Below are positions 35,045-42,849 of a DNA stretch of 64,000 nt, piece by piece. The translations under genes were made by a program, and so were the position numbers. How positions within the stretch are numbered: the stretch's first letter is position 1; each line of letters begins with the position of its first letter. The notes under the pieces are model-generated. The model did no database searches. It worked only from the letters and a program-made list of their open reading frames with translations, and was not told the DNA's origin. Source of the DNA: Lentzea kentuckyensis (lineage in GTDB: Bacteria > Actinomycetota > Actinomycetes > Mycobacteriales > Pseudonocardiaceae); NCBI RefSeq assembly GCF_002150765.1, contig NZ_MUYM01000009.1:1-64000 (forward strand). Direction: 5' to 3'.

Positions 35045-35898
35045 TCGGTCCACTCGTAGGTGACGGTGACCGACCTCGGCACGATGCCTTCCGGCAACGA
35101 GGGGTTTTGCCACGGGTTGAGTTCCCGCATGCCGCTCACGCGGCCCGTGGCGGGATCGATGGTGAACTCGGTGAGGCTGCCGTCGACCGACAGCTTTCCG
35201 TCGTTCCAGCGGATCTCGGGGGACTGAGCGAGCGTGCGGTAGAGGGCGGCCTTCTCCTCGTTCGTCGTGAACGGCGAGAGCAGCGCCGCCGACGCGGCCT
35301 TCAGCTTCTTCGCCGGGTCCGGCGGCAACGGCTGCGCGAGGCTGTCCTCCTTGCACGGAGTGGCCGCGCAGAACGAGTCCCACAGGTCGGGGATGTTGGC
35401 CAGATCGATGGTCCGGTCGGCCGGTGGCGGGTTGCCGCCGACCATTCGTCGCTGGCCGGTGAGCTTGCGGGAGATCACCACCGTCTGGCCGGGTGCGGTG
35501 GGCAGCCACACGTCGAACCTGAACTCGGCCGCCACCGAGCCGTAGTTGGGGTCTCCGAACGCCGCGCCGCTCATGAACTCCCAGAGCAGGTAGGTGATGT
35601 GCTGGTACTTGGCGGTCGGTTTCTCGGCGGTCTCCAGCATCGTCGCGGCCTCCAGCAACGAGGTGGCCGGGATGGTCGGCAAGGTCGCGGGCGCGTCCCG
35701 CGAGGCCGGCCGCAGCGTCACCACGAGCCCGGCGATCACCATGACCGCGACGGCCGCCGCCGCGATCCCGATCCAGCGCCGTGACCGCGGCGCGGGTTCC
35801 CCGGCGAAGAGCTGCTCGCGCAACCGGGCCATCCGCACGTCGTCCGCGGGCCGCACCGGGTACAGCTCGGCGAGGTCGTCGTCCAGCACGTCACGCAT
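35029..35898 (-). CDS. CU044_5270-family membrane protein (sigma-factor partner)
   Basis: A 289-aa protein with a short N-terminal cytoplasmic part (MRDVLDDDLAELYPVRPADD), one membrane helix near 43-62 and an extracytoplasmic domain with paired Cys in FCAATPCKED near 190. It resembles the actinobacterial CU044_5270 family, encoded right after ECF sigma genes and probably acting as anti-sigma or sensor. Its start overlaps the sigma-factor stop by 8 bp. Confidence 0.85.
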   Translation of the reverse strand: MRDVLDDDLAELYPVRPADDVRMARLREQLFAGEPAPRSRRWIGIAAAAVAVMVIAGLVVTLRPASRDAPATLPTIPATSLLEAATMLETAEKPTAKYQHITYLLWEFMSGAAFGDPNYGSVAAEFRFDVWLPTAPGQTVVISRKLTGQRRMVGGNPPPADRTIDLANIPDLWDSFCAATPCKEDSLAQPLPPDPAKKLKAASAALLSPFTTNEEKAALYRTLAQSPEIRWNDGKLSVDGSLTEFTIDPATGRVSGMRELNPWQNPSLPEGIVPRSVTVTYEWTDQRPS

Positions 35899-36385
35899 GT
35901 TCCACTTCCTTCAGCTTGGCGCGCAGGCGGTGCAGCCGGGACCGGGCGGTGCCGGGGTTCATGTCGAGCGCCTCGGCAGCCTCCTGCACGCTCAAACCGG
36001 CCAGCGACACGAGCAGCACCAGGTCGCGGTCGACGTCGGACATCTTCGCCAGCTCACGGGCGATCCGCCGCAGGTGCGAGCGGGAGTCGATGCGGGCGAC
36101 CACCGTGTGTTCCAACGAGTCCGCGACACCGACGTCCACGCCATAACGTTCGGCGGTGCGCAGCAAACGGGTCTCCCGTTTGGCATGACCGCGCAACAGG
36201 TTCGTCGCGATGCCGTAGAGCCAGCCGACGACGCTGCCCCGCTCCGGGTCGTAGTTCTCCTTTCCGCGCATGGCGGCCAGGAACGTCTCGCTGACCAGGT
36301 CGTCAGCCACGTCGACGCCCACCCGTCGCGCCAGATATCGGTGCAGCGGATGGGCGTGCTCGTCGAACAGCTCCGCGAACATCAC
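35891..36385 (-). CDS. ECF-type RNA polymerase sigma factor
   Basis: A 164-aa sigma-70 family ECF factor: region 2 spans about residues 5-70 (FDEHAHPLHRYLARRVG, DLVSETFLAAMR, GWLYGIATNLLRGHAKR) and region 4 about 100-155 (DRDLVLLVSLAGLSVQEAAEALDMNPGTARSRLHRLR). It starts transcription at its own promoters. The partner membrane protein downstream is translationally coupled, so the pair is a one-operon signalling unit. The signal is unknown. Confidence 0.94.
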   Translation of the reverse strand: MMFAELFDEHAHPLHRYLARRVGVDVADDLVSETFLAAMRGKENYDPERGSVVGWLYGIATNLLRGHAKRETRLLRTAERYGVDVGVADSLEHTVVARIDSRSHLRRIARELAKMSDVDRDLVLLVSLAGLSVQEAAEALDMNPGTARSRLHRLRAKLKEVEHA

Positions 36386-36483
36386 GCCCCCAGTTGGCTT
36401 CTCGCGGCATCGGTGTTGCAGTGACGTGGGTCACACTGTGTTGGATTTCTTATTGGATTGGACGGCGTCTCGATGATGGTCGC

Positions 36484-36978
36484 ATGACCAACTGGACCGT
36501 GACGGTCGCCGACGCCGCGCACTCGCCGCTCAACCGCGAGTACAACGCCGAGATGATCAGCCGCTACTGGGGGCGGCCCACGAACGACGCCGAGATCGAC
36601 GCCTACGAACGTGACGAGCAGGACCACGACGTGCCGGTGTTCCTGGTCGCGTCGCATGACGGCGAGGACGCGGGCTGTCTCGGCATGAGGTTCCTCGGCG
36701 ACGGTGTCGGCGAGCTGACGCGGATGTTCGTGCGGGTGCCGTGGCGCGGAAAGGGTGCCGCGTCGGCGTTGCTCGTGGCGATGGAGGCCGAAGCGCTGAA
36801 GCACGGTGTCGAGGTGTTGCGCCTCGACACTCGCAAGGATCTCGTCGAGGCGCGAAACCTGTACGCCAAGCACGGTTTCGCGGAGATCGATCGCTACAAC
36901 AACGCCGAATATGCCGACCATTGGTTCGAGAAGCGGCTGAAGAGGCTAACGTCCGCTGGTCCGGTCGCGATGTCCTGA
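36484..36978 (+). CDS. GNAT-family N-acetyltransferase
   Basis: A 164-aa GNAT protein. The acetyl-CoA pyrophosphate loop is VPWRGKGAASALLVAME near residue 85 (Q/RxxGxG/A type), preceded by strand GELTRMFVRV and followed by the ARNLYAKHGFAEIDRY element near 130. Substrate unknown. ATG at 36484 is used; the upstream in-frame sequence has no matching N-terminal strand. It ends 35 bp before the beta-propeller gene. Confidence 0.9.
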   Translation: MTNWTVTVADAAHSPLNREYNAEMISRYWGRPTNDAEIDAYERDEQDHDVPVFLVASHDGEDAGCLGMRFLGDGVGELTRMFVRVPWRGKGAASALLVAMEAEALKHGVEVLRLDTRKDLVEARNLYAKHGFAEIDRYNNAEYADHWFEKRLKRLTSAGPVAMS

Positions 36979-37013
36979 AAGGTCGGGATGACTCGCGCCA
37001 GGAGGCATTGAAC

Positions 37014-38306
37014 ATGCGGTTGCGTCCACTGGTGATGGCTGTCGCCGTCACCGCGGCACTGGTGGTGACCCCGGCCTCGGCGGCTCCCGCCGGCCGGGTG
37101 CTCGGATACGTCGCCAACAACGGCGGCGGAGTGTCGGTGATCGACACGGCCACGAACTCGGTGTCCCAGACGATCGTCGACAACGGCGGAAGCTCGCCGT
37201 ACATGGCGGCGGTCGCGTTCGACGGAACTCGCGGCTACGTGACGAACTCCGTGCAGAACACGCTCACCGTGATCGACACGCCGACCAACACGGTCGACAA
37301 GTCCATCCCCGTCGGGAGCCACCCGGCGGGCGTCGCGGTCGCCCCCGGCGGCGGCTTCGTCTACGTCACCAACTACGCGGACGGCACGGTGTCCGTGGTC
37401 GACACGGCCACGCTGACGGTCACCGCGACCATCACCGTCGGCCAGAACCCGGACGGCGTGGTCGTCACCCGCGACGGCACCGCCGTCTACGTCACGCACG
37501 ACGTGGTCGGCCCGAGCAAGGTCTCGGTCATCGACACGACGTCCAACACCGTCGTCACCACGATCAACGTGGGCAGCACGCCCACCGCGGTCGCGGCATC
37601 GGCCGACGGCACGCGGATGTACGTGGTCAACAAGGGTTCGGACGACATCTCCGCCATCGACGTCGCCACGCGCACCGTCGTCGGCACCGCCAAGGTCGGC
37701 TTCGTGCCGCACGGCATCGCGTTGTCGCCCAACGGAACCCGCGCGTACGTGACGAACAGCGAGTTCGACTCGGTGTCCGTCGTGGACCTGACGGCGATGA
37801 CCGAGCTGCAGAAGATCGTCGTCGGTGACCGCCCGATCAGCGTGGCCCTCACGCCGGACGGTGCGAGCGCCTACGTCACGAACTTCAACAGCAACACGGT
37901 GTCGATCATCGACACGGCGTCCAACACGGTCACCGGCTCCATCGCGGTCGGCCAGAGCCCGGTGGGCATCGCGATCAACTTCGTGCCGCCCGCCGCGTCG
38001 AAGCTCGTGGGCGGCAACGCCCAGCTGCAACTGCGCCTGCTCGGCTTCACGGTCCGCTCGCTCGACGCGACGCTGACCGACAAGCACACCGGCGTGCCGG
38101 TCGCGGGTCAGCAGATCGTGTTCCGCACGGTCAAGGGCAACCCGCTGTGCACCGCCACGACCAACTCGTCGGGCAAGGCCACCTGTGACGCGAACGTGTC
38201 GCTGCTGGTCGGCCTGTCGACGCTGCTGCAGGGCTTCACGGCGTCGTACGCGGGCAACGACGAGCACGGTGGCGCTTCGGCGCACGGCAACATCACCTTG
38301 CTCTAG
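37014..38306 (+). CDS. Secreted YVTN-repeat beta-propeller protein with Ig-like C-terminal domain
   Basis: A 430-aa exported protein. Signal peptide residues 1-23 (ends in PASAAPA). Seven repeats of about 42 aa follow, each with a YVTN-like strand (GYVTNSV, VYVTNYA, VYVTHDV, MYVVNKG, AYVTNSE, AYVTNFN) and VIDTxTNTV, the YVTN beta-propeller. The C-terminal 100 aa with AGQQIVFRTVKGNPLCTATT is an Ig-like domain. AGGAGG lies 9 bases before ATG. Such proteins sit on cell surfaces and bind rather than catalyse. It is upstream of, and separate from, the GH97 gene, which has its own promoter. Confidence 0.92.
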   Translation: MRLRPLVMAVAVTAALVVTPASAAPAGRVLGYVANNGGGVSVIDTATNSVSQTIVDNGGSSPYMAAVAFDGTRGYVTNSVQNTLTVIDTPTNTVDKSIPVGSHPAGVAVAPGGGFVYVTNYADGTVSVVDTATLTVTATITVGQNPDGVVVTRDGTAVYVTHDVVGPSKVSVIDTTSNTVVTTINVGSTPTAVAASADGTRMYVVNKGSDDISAIDVATRTVVGTAKVGFVPHGIALSPNGTRAYVTNSEFDSVSVVDLTAMTELQKIVVGDRPISVALTPDGASAYVTNFNSNTVSIIDTASNTVTGSIAVGQSPVGIAINFVPPAASKLVGGNAQLQLRLLGFTVRSLDATLTDKHTGVPVAGQQIVFRTVKGNPLCTATTNSSGKATCDANVSLLVGLSTLLQGFTASYAGNDEHGGASAHGNITLL

Positions 38307-38346
38307 TCAACGCTAGACATCGGAGTACTCACGGTTGTTACATCCC

Positions 38347-38383
38347 TTGACTCGGACGAAATGCCCGGCATAGCGTCCGAGTC
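38347..38383 (+). promoter_or_regulatory. Promoter with overlapping 10-bp inverted-repeat operator
   Basis: TTGACT (38347-38352) and TAGCGT (38371-38376) form a -35/-10 pair with an 18-bp spacer. GACTCGGACG (38349-38358) and CGTCCGAGTC (38374-38383) are a perfect inverted repeat that covers both hexamers. A repressor dimer bound here would block the polymerase. The GH97 gene begins 50 bp downstream. As an alternative, the same repeat could end the transcript of the beta-propeller gene. Confidence 0.6.
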
Positions 38384-38432
38384 ATTGGATGTCTTCCGGT
38401 GACCGCCGCCCCGGATCACGAGGGGAGTGTCC

Positions 38433-40949
38433 GTGGCGGTGAGAGCTGCAGCCGTGGCTGTCCTGGTCGCAGGCCTGGTCGTGGCACCTGCGCAGGCTTC
38501 GTCCGACGGCCCGCGGGCGGTGGTCGGCACTTCCGGGGGAGCGGTCACCCTGGCCGTGACCTCCGGCGGCAGGACGGTCGTGCAGCCGTCGCCGGTCGGG
38601 ATCACCACCGAGCGTGCCGACCTGTCATCCGGGTTGTCGTTCGCCGGCAAGTCGCGGCGCGCGATCTTCGAGCGCTACCGCACGACGTCCGGCAAGAAGC
38701 GGGACCGGACAGTGCGGGCCACCGAGACGACCTACCGGTTCACGTCCGGCGCGAACAGGCTCAACCTGGTGGTGCGCGAGTCCCCTGACGGCGTCGCCTA
38801 CCGCTACGAACTGCCGCAGGACACCGGTGCGGTCACCGGCGAGACCTCGGCGTTCGTCCTTCCCGCGGACTCTCCCGCGTGGCTCGCGAAGTTCCGGCGC
38901 GACTACGAGAACCCGTTCCTGCAGCTGACCGCCGGCACCGCCGAACTCGCCGAGTACATGCACCCGGCGCTGTTCGAGGCCGGCGGCACCTACGCGCTGA
39001 TCACCGAGTCCGATGTGGACGGACGGTACTCGGGTGGCCACCTCGTGCACACCGGTGGCGGCAGGTACCAGGTGAAGCTGTGGGACGAGAAGGTCGCGGT
39101 GTCCGGCGCGCTGAAAACGCCGTGGCGCACCGTGATCGTGGGCTCGCTCGCCACCGTCACCGAGTCGACGCTGGTGGACGACCTCGCGCCGCCGTCCCGC
39201 GTGCGCGACACGTCCTGGATCAAGCCCGGCCCGGCGATCTGGACCTGGCTCGCCGGCGGCCGCCCGGTGCAACAGGACCTGGCCAGGCAGAAGGAGTTCG
39301 TCGACTACGCAGCCGCGCGCGCCTGGCCGTACGTCGTGGTCGACGCGGGCTGGTACGACGACCCGAACTGGCGCCAGACCAGCTTCATCCCCGAACTCGT
39401 GCGGTACGCGAAGGCGCGGAACGTCGGCATCCACACGTGGGTGCGGTTCAGTTCTGTTGACACGCCGGAGAAGCGCGCCGATTACCTGCCGTGGCTGCGG
39501 AAGTGGGGCGTGCAGGGCCTGAAGATCGACTTCATGGACTCCGACGGCCAGGAGCGCTACCGCTGGTACGACGAGATCCTGCCGGAGACCGCCCGCATGC
39601 ACTTCCTGGTCAACTTCCACGGCGCCACGCTGCCGCACGGCGTCCACCGCACGTGGCCGCACGTCATGACGACCGAGGCCGTGCACGGCGCCGAGAAGTC
39701 CAGCGGTCTCACCACTTCGCACATCACCGCGCTGCCGTTCACCCGCAACGTGGTGGGCGGCATGGACTACACGCCCGGTGGTTTCCACCGCACCCGCGCC
39801 AACACCGACGGCGGCGAGCTCGCGCTGTCCGTGCTGTACGAGTCCGGCGTGCAGAACCTCGCCGGGCGCCCGGACTCCTACGACGCCCGGCCGCTCGCGC
39901 GGTGGTTCCTCGAACAGACACCGACCGCGTGGGACGAGACGCGCCTGGTGTCCGGCCGCCCCACCGAAAGCGCCGTGCTGGCCCGCCGCAGCGACGACCG
40001 CTGGTTCGTGGGCGGCGCGGTGGCAGGGGAGTCGCGGACTCTGGACCTGCCCGCGCTCGGCAACGGGCGCTGGCTGGTCGAGGTGGTGCGCGACGGTGTC
40101 GGCGGTCTGGTCAAGGAAACCCATGTCACTTCGGACAAGCTGACCATCCCGGTCGCGAAGGACGGCGGTTTCGTCGCCCTGGTCTGCCGTCCGGACCGTT
40201 CGACCTGCGCACGGCCCACGCACGGCATCCCGCCGACTTCAGTGGTCGTCACGCCGGAACTGACGTCGGTGCAGCCCGGGCAGGCGTTCGAGATGAGCGG
40301 CACGGTCACCAACACCTCGGACCGCCCGCTCCACGGCGTGACGTTCGCGCCGCAGGTGCCTGCCGGCTGGACCGTCTCCCGAGCGGTGAAGGCGTTCCGA
40401 GTCGCGCCGGGGGAGTCGTTGAGCGGCAGGTGGAGCGTGCGGGTCGGCGCGAATCCGGTCGTGGGGCTGACAGATGTGCCCGTGGAGGCCCGCTTCAGCT
40501 CCGGTGTGTCCGCCGCGAAGGCGACCCGCGCACACGTGTGGAAGCCGTTGCCCGCCGGGCAGTCCTACCTGGCGGGCAACGACCGTTCCGTCGAGGGCAG
40601 GACTTTGACCACCGGCGGTGTGCGGTTCGGCAAGGGCATCGGCACGACGCCCGCGGACGACACCTTCTCACTCGGCACGTGCACGCGGTTCGACGCCACG
40701 GTCGGAGTGGACGACGAGGTCGACGGCCGCGTGGACCGCGCGGCCGGCGTCGGTGGGTCGGTCGTGTTCGCCGTCATCGGTGACGGCCGGGTGCTCTACG
40801 AGAGCGCGCTGCGCAGGTCGGTGGACCCGGCGTTGCCGATCAGCGTCGACCTGGGCGGCGTCAAGTCGTTGACGCTGCGGGTGACCGACGGCGGTGACGG
40901 GGCGAGCCTCGACAACGCGGTGTGGGGTGACGCGCGAGTGACGTGTTAG
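38433..40949 (+). CDS. Secreted GH97 glycosidase (alpha-galactosidase/alpha-glucosidase) with NEW3 and NPCBM
   Basis: An 838-aa exported enzyme. Signal peptide 1-23 (ending AQASS). N-terminal beta-sandwich to about 245, GH97 barrel about 250-510 with the nucleophile candidate Asp366 in GLKIDFMDSDGQ. An Asp here, rather than the inverting-type Glu pair, fits the retaining alpha-galactosidase branch. A C-terminal Ig-like NEW3 domain (VQPGQAFEMSGTVTN, near 610) and an NPCBM-type domain (VRFGKGIGTTPADDTF, near 730) follow. GTG 38433 is 5 bases behind AGGGGAG; GTG 38427 and 38439 are alternatives. Confidence 0.92.
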   Translation: MAVRAAAVAVLVAGLVVAPAQASSDGPRAVVGTSGGAVTLAVTSGGRTVVQPSPVGITTERADLSSGLSFAGKSRRAIFERYRTTSGKKRDRTVRATETTYRFTSGANRLNLVVRESPDGVAYRYELPQDTGAVTGETSAFVLPADSPAWLAKFRRDYENPFLQLTAGTAELAEYMHPALFEAGGTYALITESDVDGRYSGGHLVHTGGGRYQVKLWDEKVAVSGALKTPWRTVIVGSLATVTESTLVDDLAPPSRVRDTSWIKPGPAIWTWLAGGRPVQQDLARQKEFVDYAAARAWPYVVVDAGWYDDPNWRQTSFIPELVRYAKARNVGIHTWVRFSSVDTPEKRADYLPWLRKWGVQGLKIDFMDSDGQERYRWYDEILPETARMHFLVNFHGATLPHGVHRTWPHVMTTEAVHGAEKSSGLTTSHITALPFTRNVVGGMDYTPGGFHRTRANTDGGELALSVLYESGVQNLAGRPDSYDARPLARWFLEQTPTAWDETRLVSGRPTESAVLARRSDDRWFVGGAVAGESRTLDLPALGNGRWLVEVVRDGVGGLVKETHVTSDKLTIPVAKDGGFVALVCRPDRSTCARPTHGIPPTSVVVTPELTSVQPGQAFEMSGTVTNTSDRPLHGVTFAPQVPAGWTVSRAVKAFRVAPGESLSGRWSVRVGANPVVGLTDVPVEARFSSGVSAAKATRAHVWKPLPAGQSYLAGNDRSVEGRTLTTGGVRFGKGIGTTPADDTFSLGTCTRFDATVGVDDEVDGRVDRAAGVGGSVVFAVIGDGRVLYESALRRSVDPALPISVDLGGVKSLTLRVTDGGDGASLDNAVWGDARVTC

Positions 40950-41128
40950 GCGGCGGCCGGCAGGTCGGCGCCGTGCACGAAGTCCTCGCACGAGATCCGG
41001 GACGCGACGCCGTGGACGACCTGCCACCCGGCGGGCACCCGCAGCACCGCCGGCCAGATCGAGTACTGGCCCGTTGGGCTGACCAGCACCAGGAACATGG
41101 TGTGAGCCTGAGCGAACGGGGATGTCAT
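40946..41128 (-). CDS. MbtH-family protein (orphan)
   Basis: A 60-aa MbtH-like protein with the family core FLVLVSPTGQYSIWP, PAGWQVVHG, and a short C-terminal helix. The SxWP and GWxxVxG motifs are intact, so it should bind and support an NRPS adenylation domain. No adenylation domain is encoded in the window, so its partner is elsewhere. ATG at 41128 is used since the conserved N-terminal TSPF begins there. Its stop overlaps the GH97 stop by 4 bp. Confidence 0.93.
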   Translation of the reverse strand: MTSPFAQAHTMFLVLVSPTGQYSIWPAVLRVPAGWQVVHGVASRISCEDFVHGADLPAAA

Positions 41129-41229
41129 GACCTCAGGGTGACCCGCACCACCTCGGGTCTTGCTATCCGTACGCTCAAGCTCACACTCCCGGCTTCCGAT
41201 CTGCTGCACTCGTGTGATTACGTGGCGTC

Positions 41230-41823
41230 GTGACTGTGGAACAGGTGGTCCTCCTGGCCGAGGACGGTTCGGCCATCGGCGTCGAGGACAAGGCAGTGGT
41301 GCACCACGCGGACACCCCGTTGCACCTGGCGTTTTCCAGCTACGTCTTCGACTCGGCCGGCCGCATCGTGCTCACGCGGCGAGCGCTGCACAAGAAGACC
41401 TTCCCCGGCGTGTGGACGAACACCTGCTGTGGTCACCCGTTGCCGGACGAGGACATGGCCGCCGCCGTGGTGCGGCGTCTGCACGACGAGCTCGGCCTGA
41501 ACTGCGCCGACCCCGAACTGCTGCTGCCGGCCTTCCGCTACCGCGCCGAGATGGACGGCGTCGTCGAGAACGAGATGTGCCCGGTGTTCCGCGTGGTGTG
41601 CGACGACGAGCCGGTGCCGAACCCGGACGAGGTCGATTCCACCGAACGGGTGGCGTGGTCCGAGTTCGCCGCGAGCGCGCTCGACGGCACGCGCGAGATC
41701 TCGCCGTGGTCGAAGCTGCAGATCGCCGAACTGGTGAAGCTGGGGCCCGATCCGCTGGCGTGGCCGGTGGCGGACCGGGCCGGGCTCCCCAAGGCCGTGC
41801 GGCTGGGCTCACCACTCCAGTGA
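41230..41823 (+). CDS. idi: Isopentenyl-diphosphate delta-isomerase, type 1
   Basis: A 197-aa Nudix-fold enzyme that interconverts IPP and DMAPP. The active-site Cys region is TNTCCGHP (Cys66/67), and the metal-binding Glu residues are in the Nudix-like segment LHDELGL near 87 and ENEMCPVF near 115. GTG start. It stands divergent from mbtH and convergent with nrdB, whose stop it overlaps by 15 bp. Its place in an isoprenoid pathway is clear; its link to neighbours is not. Confidence 0.95.
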   Translation: MTVEQVVLLAEDGSAIGVEDKAVVHHADTPLHLAFSSYVFDSAGRIVLTRRALHKKTFPGVWTNTCCGHPLPDEDMAAAVVRRLHDELGLNCADPELLLPAFRYRAEMDGVVENEMCPVFRVVCDDEPVPNPDEVDSTERVAWSEFAASALDGTREISPWSKLQIAELVKLGPDPLAWPVADRAGLPKAVRLGSPLQ

Positions 41824-42849
41824 GCCGCCGTTCTGGTACTCGATGACGCGGGTCTCGAAGAAGTTCTTCTCCTTCTTGAGATCCATCATCTCGGACATCC
41901 ACGGGAACGGGTTCTCCGTCTGCTCCCAGACCGGCTCCAGCCCGAGCTGTGCGCACCGGCGGTTCGTGATGAACCGCATGTACTGCTCGCACAGTTCGGA
42001 GTTGAGGCCGAGGATGCCGCTCGGCATGGTGTCGCGGCCGTAGGCGATCTCCAGCTCGCAGCCCTCGGCGAGCATGGTCCGCACCTCCTTCTGGAACACG
42101 TCGTTCCACAGGTGCGGGTTCTCGATCTTGATCTGGTTGATCGCGTCGATGCCGAAGTTCAGGTGGATCGACTCGTCGCGCAGGATGTACTGGTACTGCT
42201 CGGCGATGCCGACCATCTTGTTGCGCCGGCCGAGCGAGAGGATCTGCGCGAAGCCGGTGTAGAACCACATGCCCTCGAAGACCACGTAGAACGCGACCAG
42301 GTCGCGCAGGAACGCCTGATCCGTCTCGGGGGTGCCGGTGCGGAACTCCGGGTCCTCCAGGTGTTGCGTGAACTGCAGCGCCCACGCCGCCTTGTCGGTG
42401 ATCGACGGGATCTCCCGGTACATGTTGAACAGCTCGCCGTCGTCGAGACCGAGCGATTCGCAAATGTACTGGAACGTGTGGGTGTGCACGGCCTCCTCGA
42501 AGGCCTGGCGCAGCAGGTACTGGCGGCACTCCGGGTTGGTCAGGTGCCGGTACACCGCGAGCACGATGTTGTTGGCCACCAACGACTCCGAGGTCGCGAA
42601 GAAGCCGAGGTTGCGCTTGATCATGCGGCGCTCCTCCTCGGTCAGCCCGTCCTTGGACTTCCAGAGCGAGATGTCGGCCTGCATCGAGACCTCGGTCGGC
42701 ATCCAGGCGTTGTTGCAGCCGGCCAGGTACTTGTCCCACGCCCAGTGGTACTTGAGCGGCAGCAGCTGGTTGACGTCGGCGCGGCAGTTGATCATCGCCT
42801 TGTCGTCGACGGAGACGCGTGCGGCGCCTGCTTCGATGCTCACTGACAA
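41809..42849 (-). CDS. nrdB: Class I ribonucleotide reductase small subunit, class Ic type (Phe at radical site)
   Basis: A 346-aa R2 protein. The metal site is Glu88 (in [10 protein letters not shown]), Glu119 and His122 ([11 protein letters not shown]), with the second set in the central helices ([16 protein letters not shown]). The residue that aligns with the radical Tyr, four after the first His, is Phe126 (codon at 42472-42474). The C-terminal block [18 protein letters not shown] closely matches the class Ic R2 of Chlamydia, which uses a Mn/Fe centre in place of a Tyr radical. It follows nrdA with a 10-bp overlap and is under the cobalamin riboswitch. Cofactor assignment is inferred. 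Confidence 0.93.
   Translation of the reverse strand: MSVSIEAGAARVSVDDKAMINCRADVNQLLPLKYHWAWDKYLAGCNNAWMPTEVSMQADISLWKSKDGLTEEERRMIKRNLGFFATSESLVANNIVLAVYRHLTNPECRQYLLRQAFEEAVHTHTFQYICESLGLDDGELFNMYREIPSITDKAAWALQFTQHLEDPEFRTGTPETDQAFLRDLVAFYVVFEGMWFYTGFAQILSLGRRNKMVGIAEQYQYILRDESIHLNFGIDAINQIKIENPHLWNDVFQKEVRTMLAEGCELEIAYGRDTMPSGILGLNSELCEQYMRFITNRRCAQLGLEPVWEQTENPFPWMSEMMDLKKEKNFFETRVIEYQNGGSLEW

Noticed and set aside
33671..35509. Minus-strand frame of 612 codons opposite the Ser/Thr kinase
   Set aside because: Shadow; the kinase on the plus strand has all Hanks motifs.
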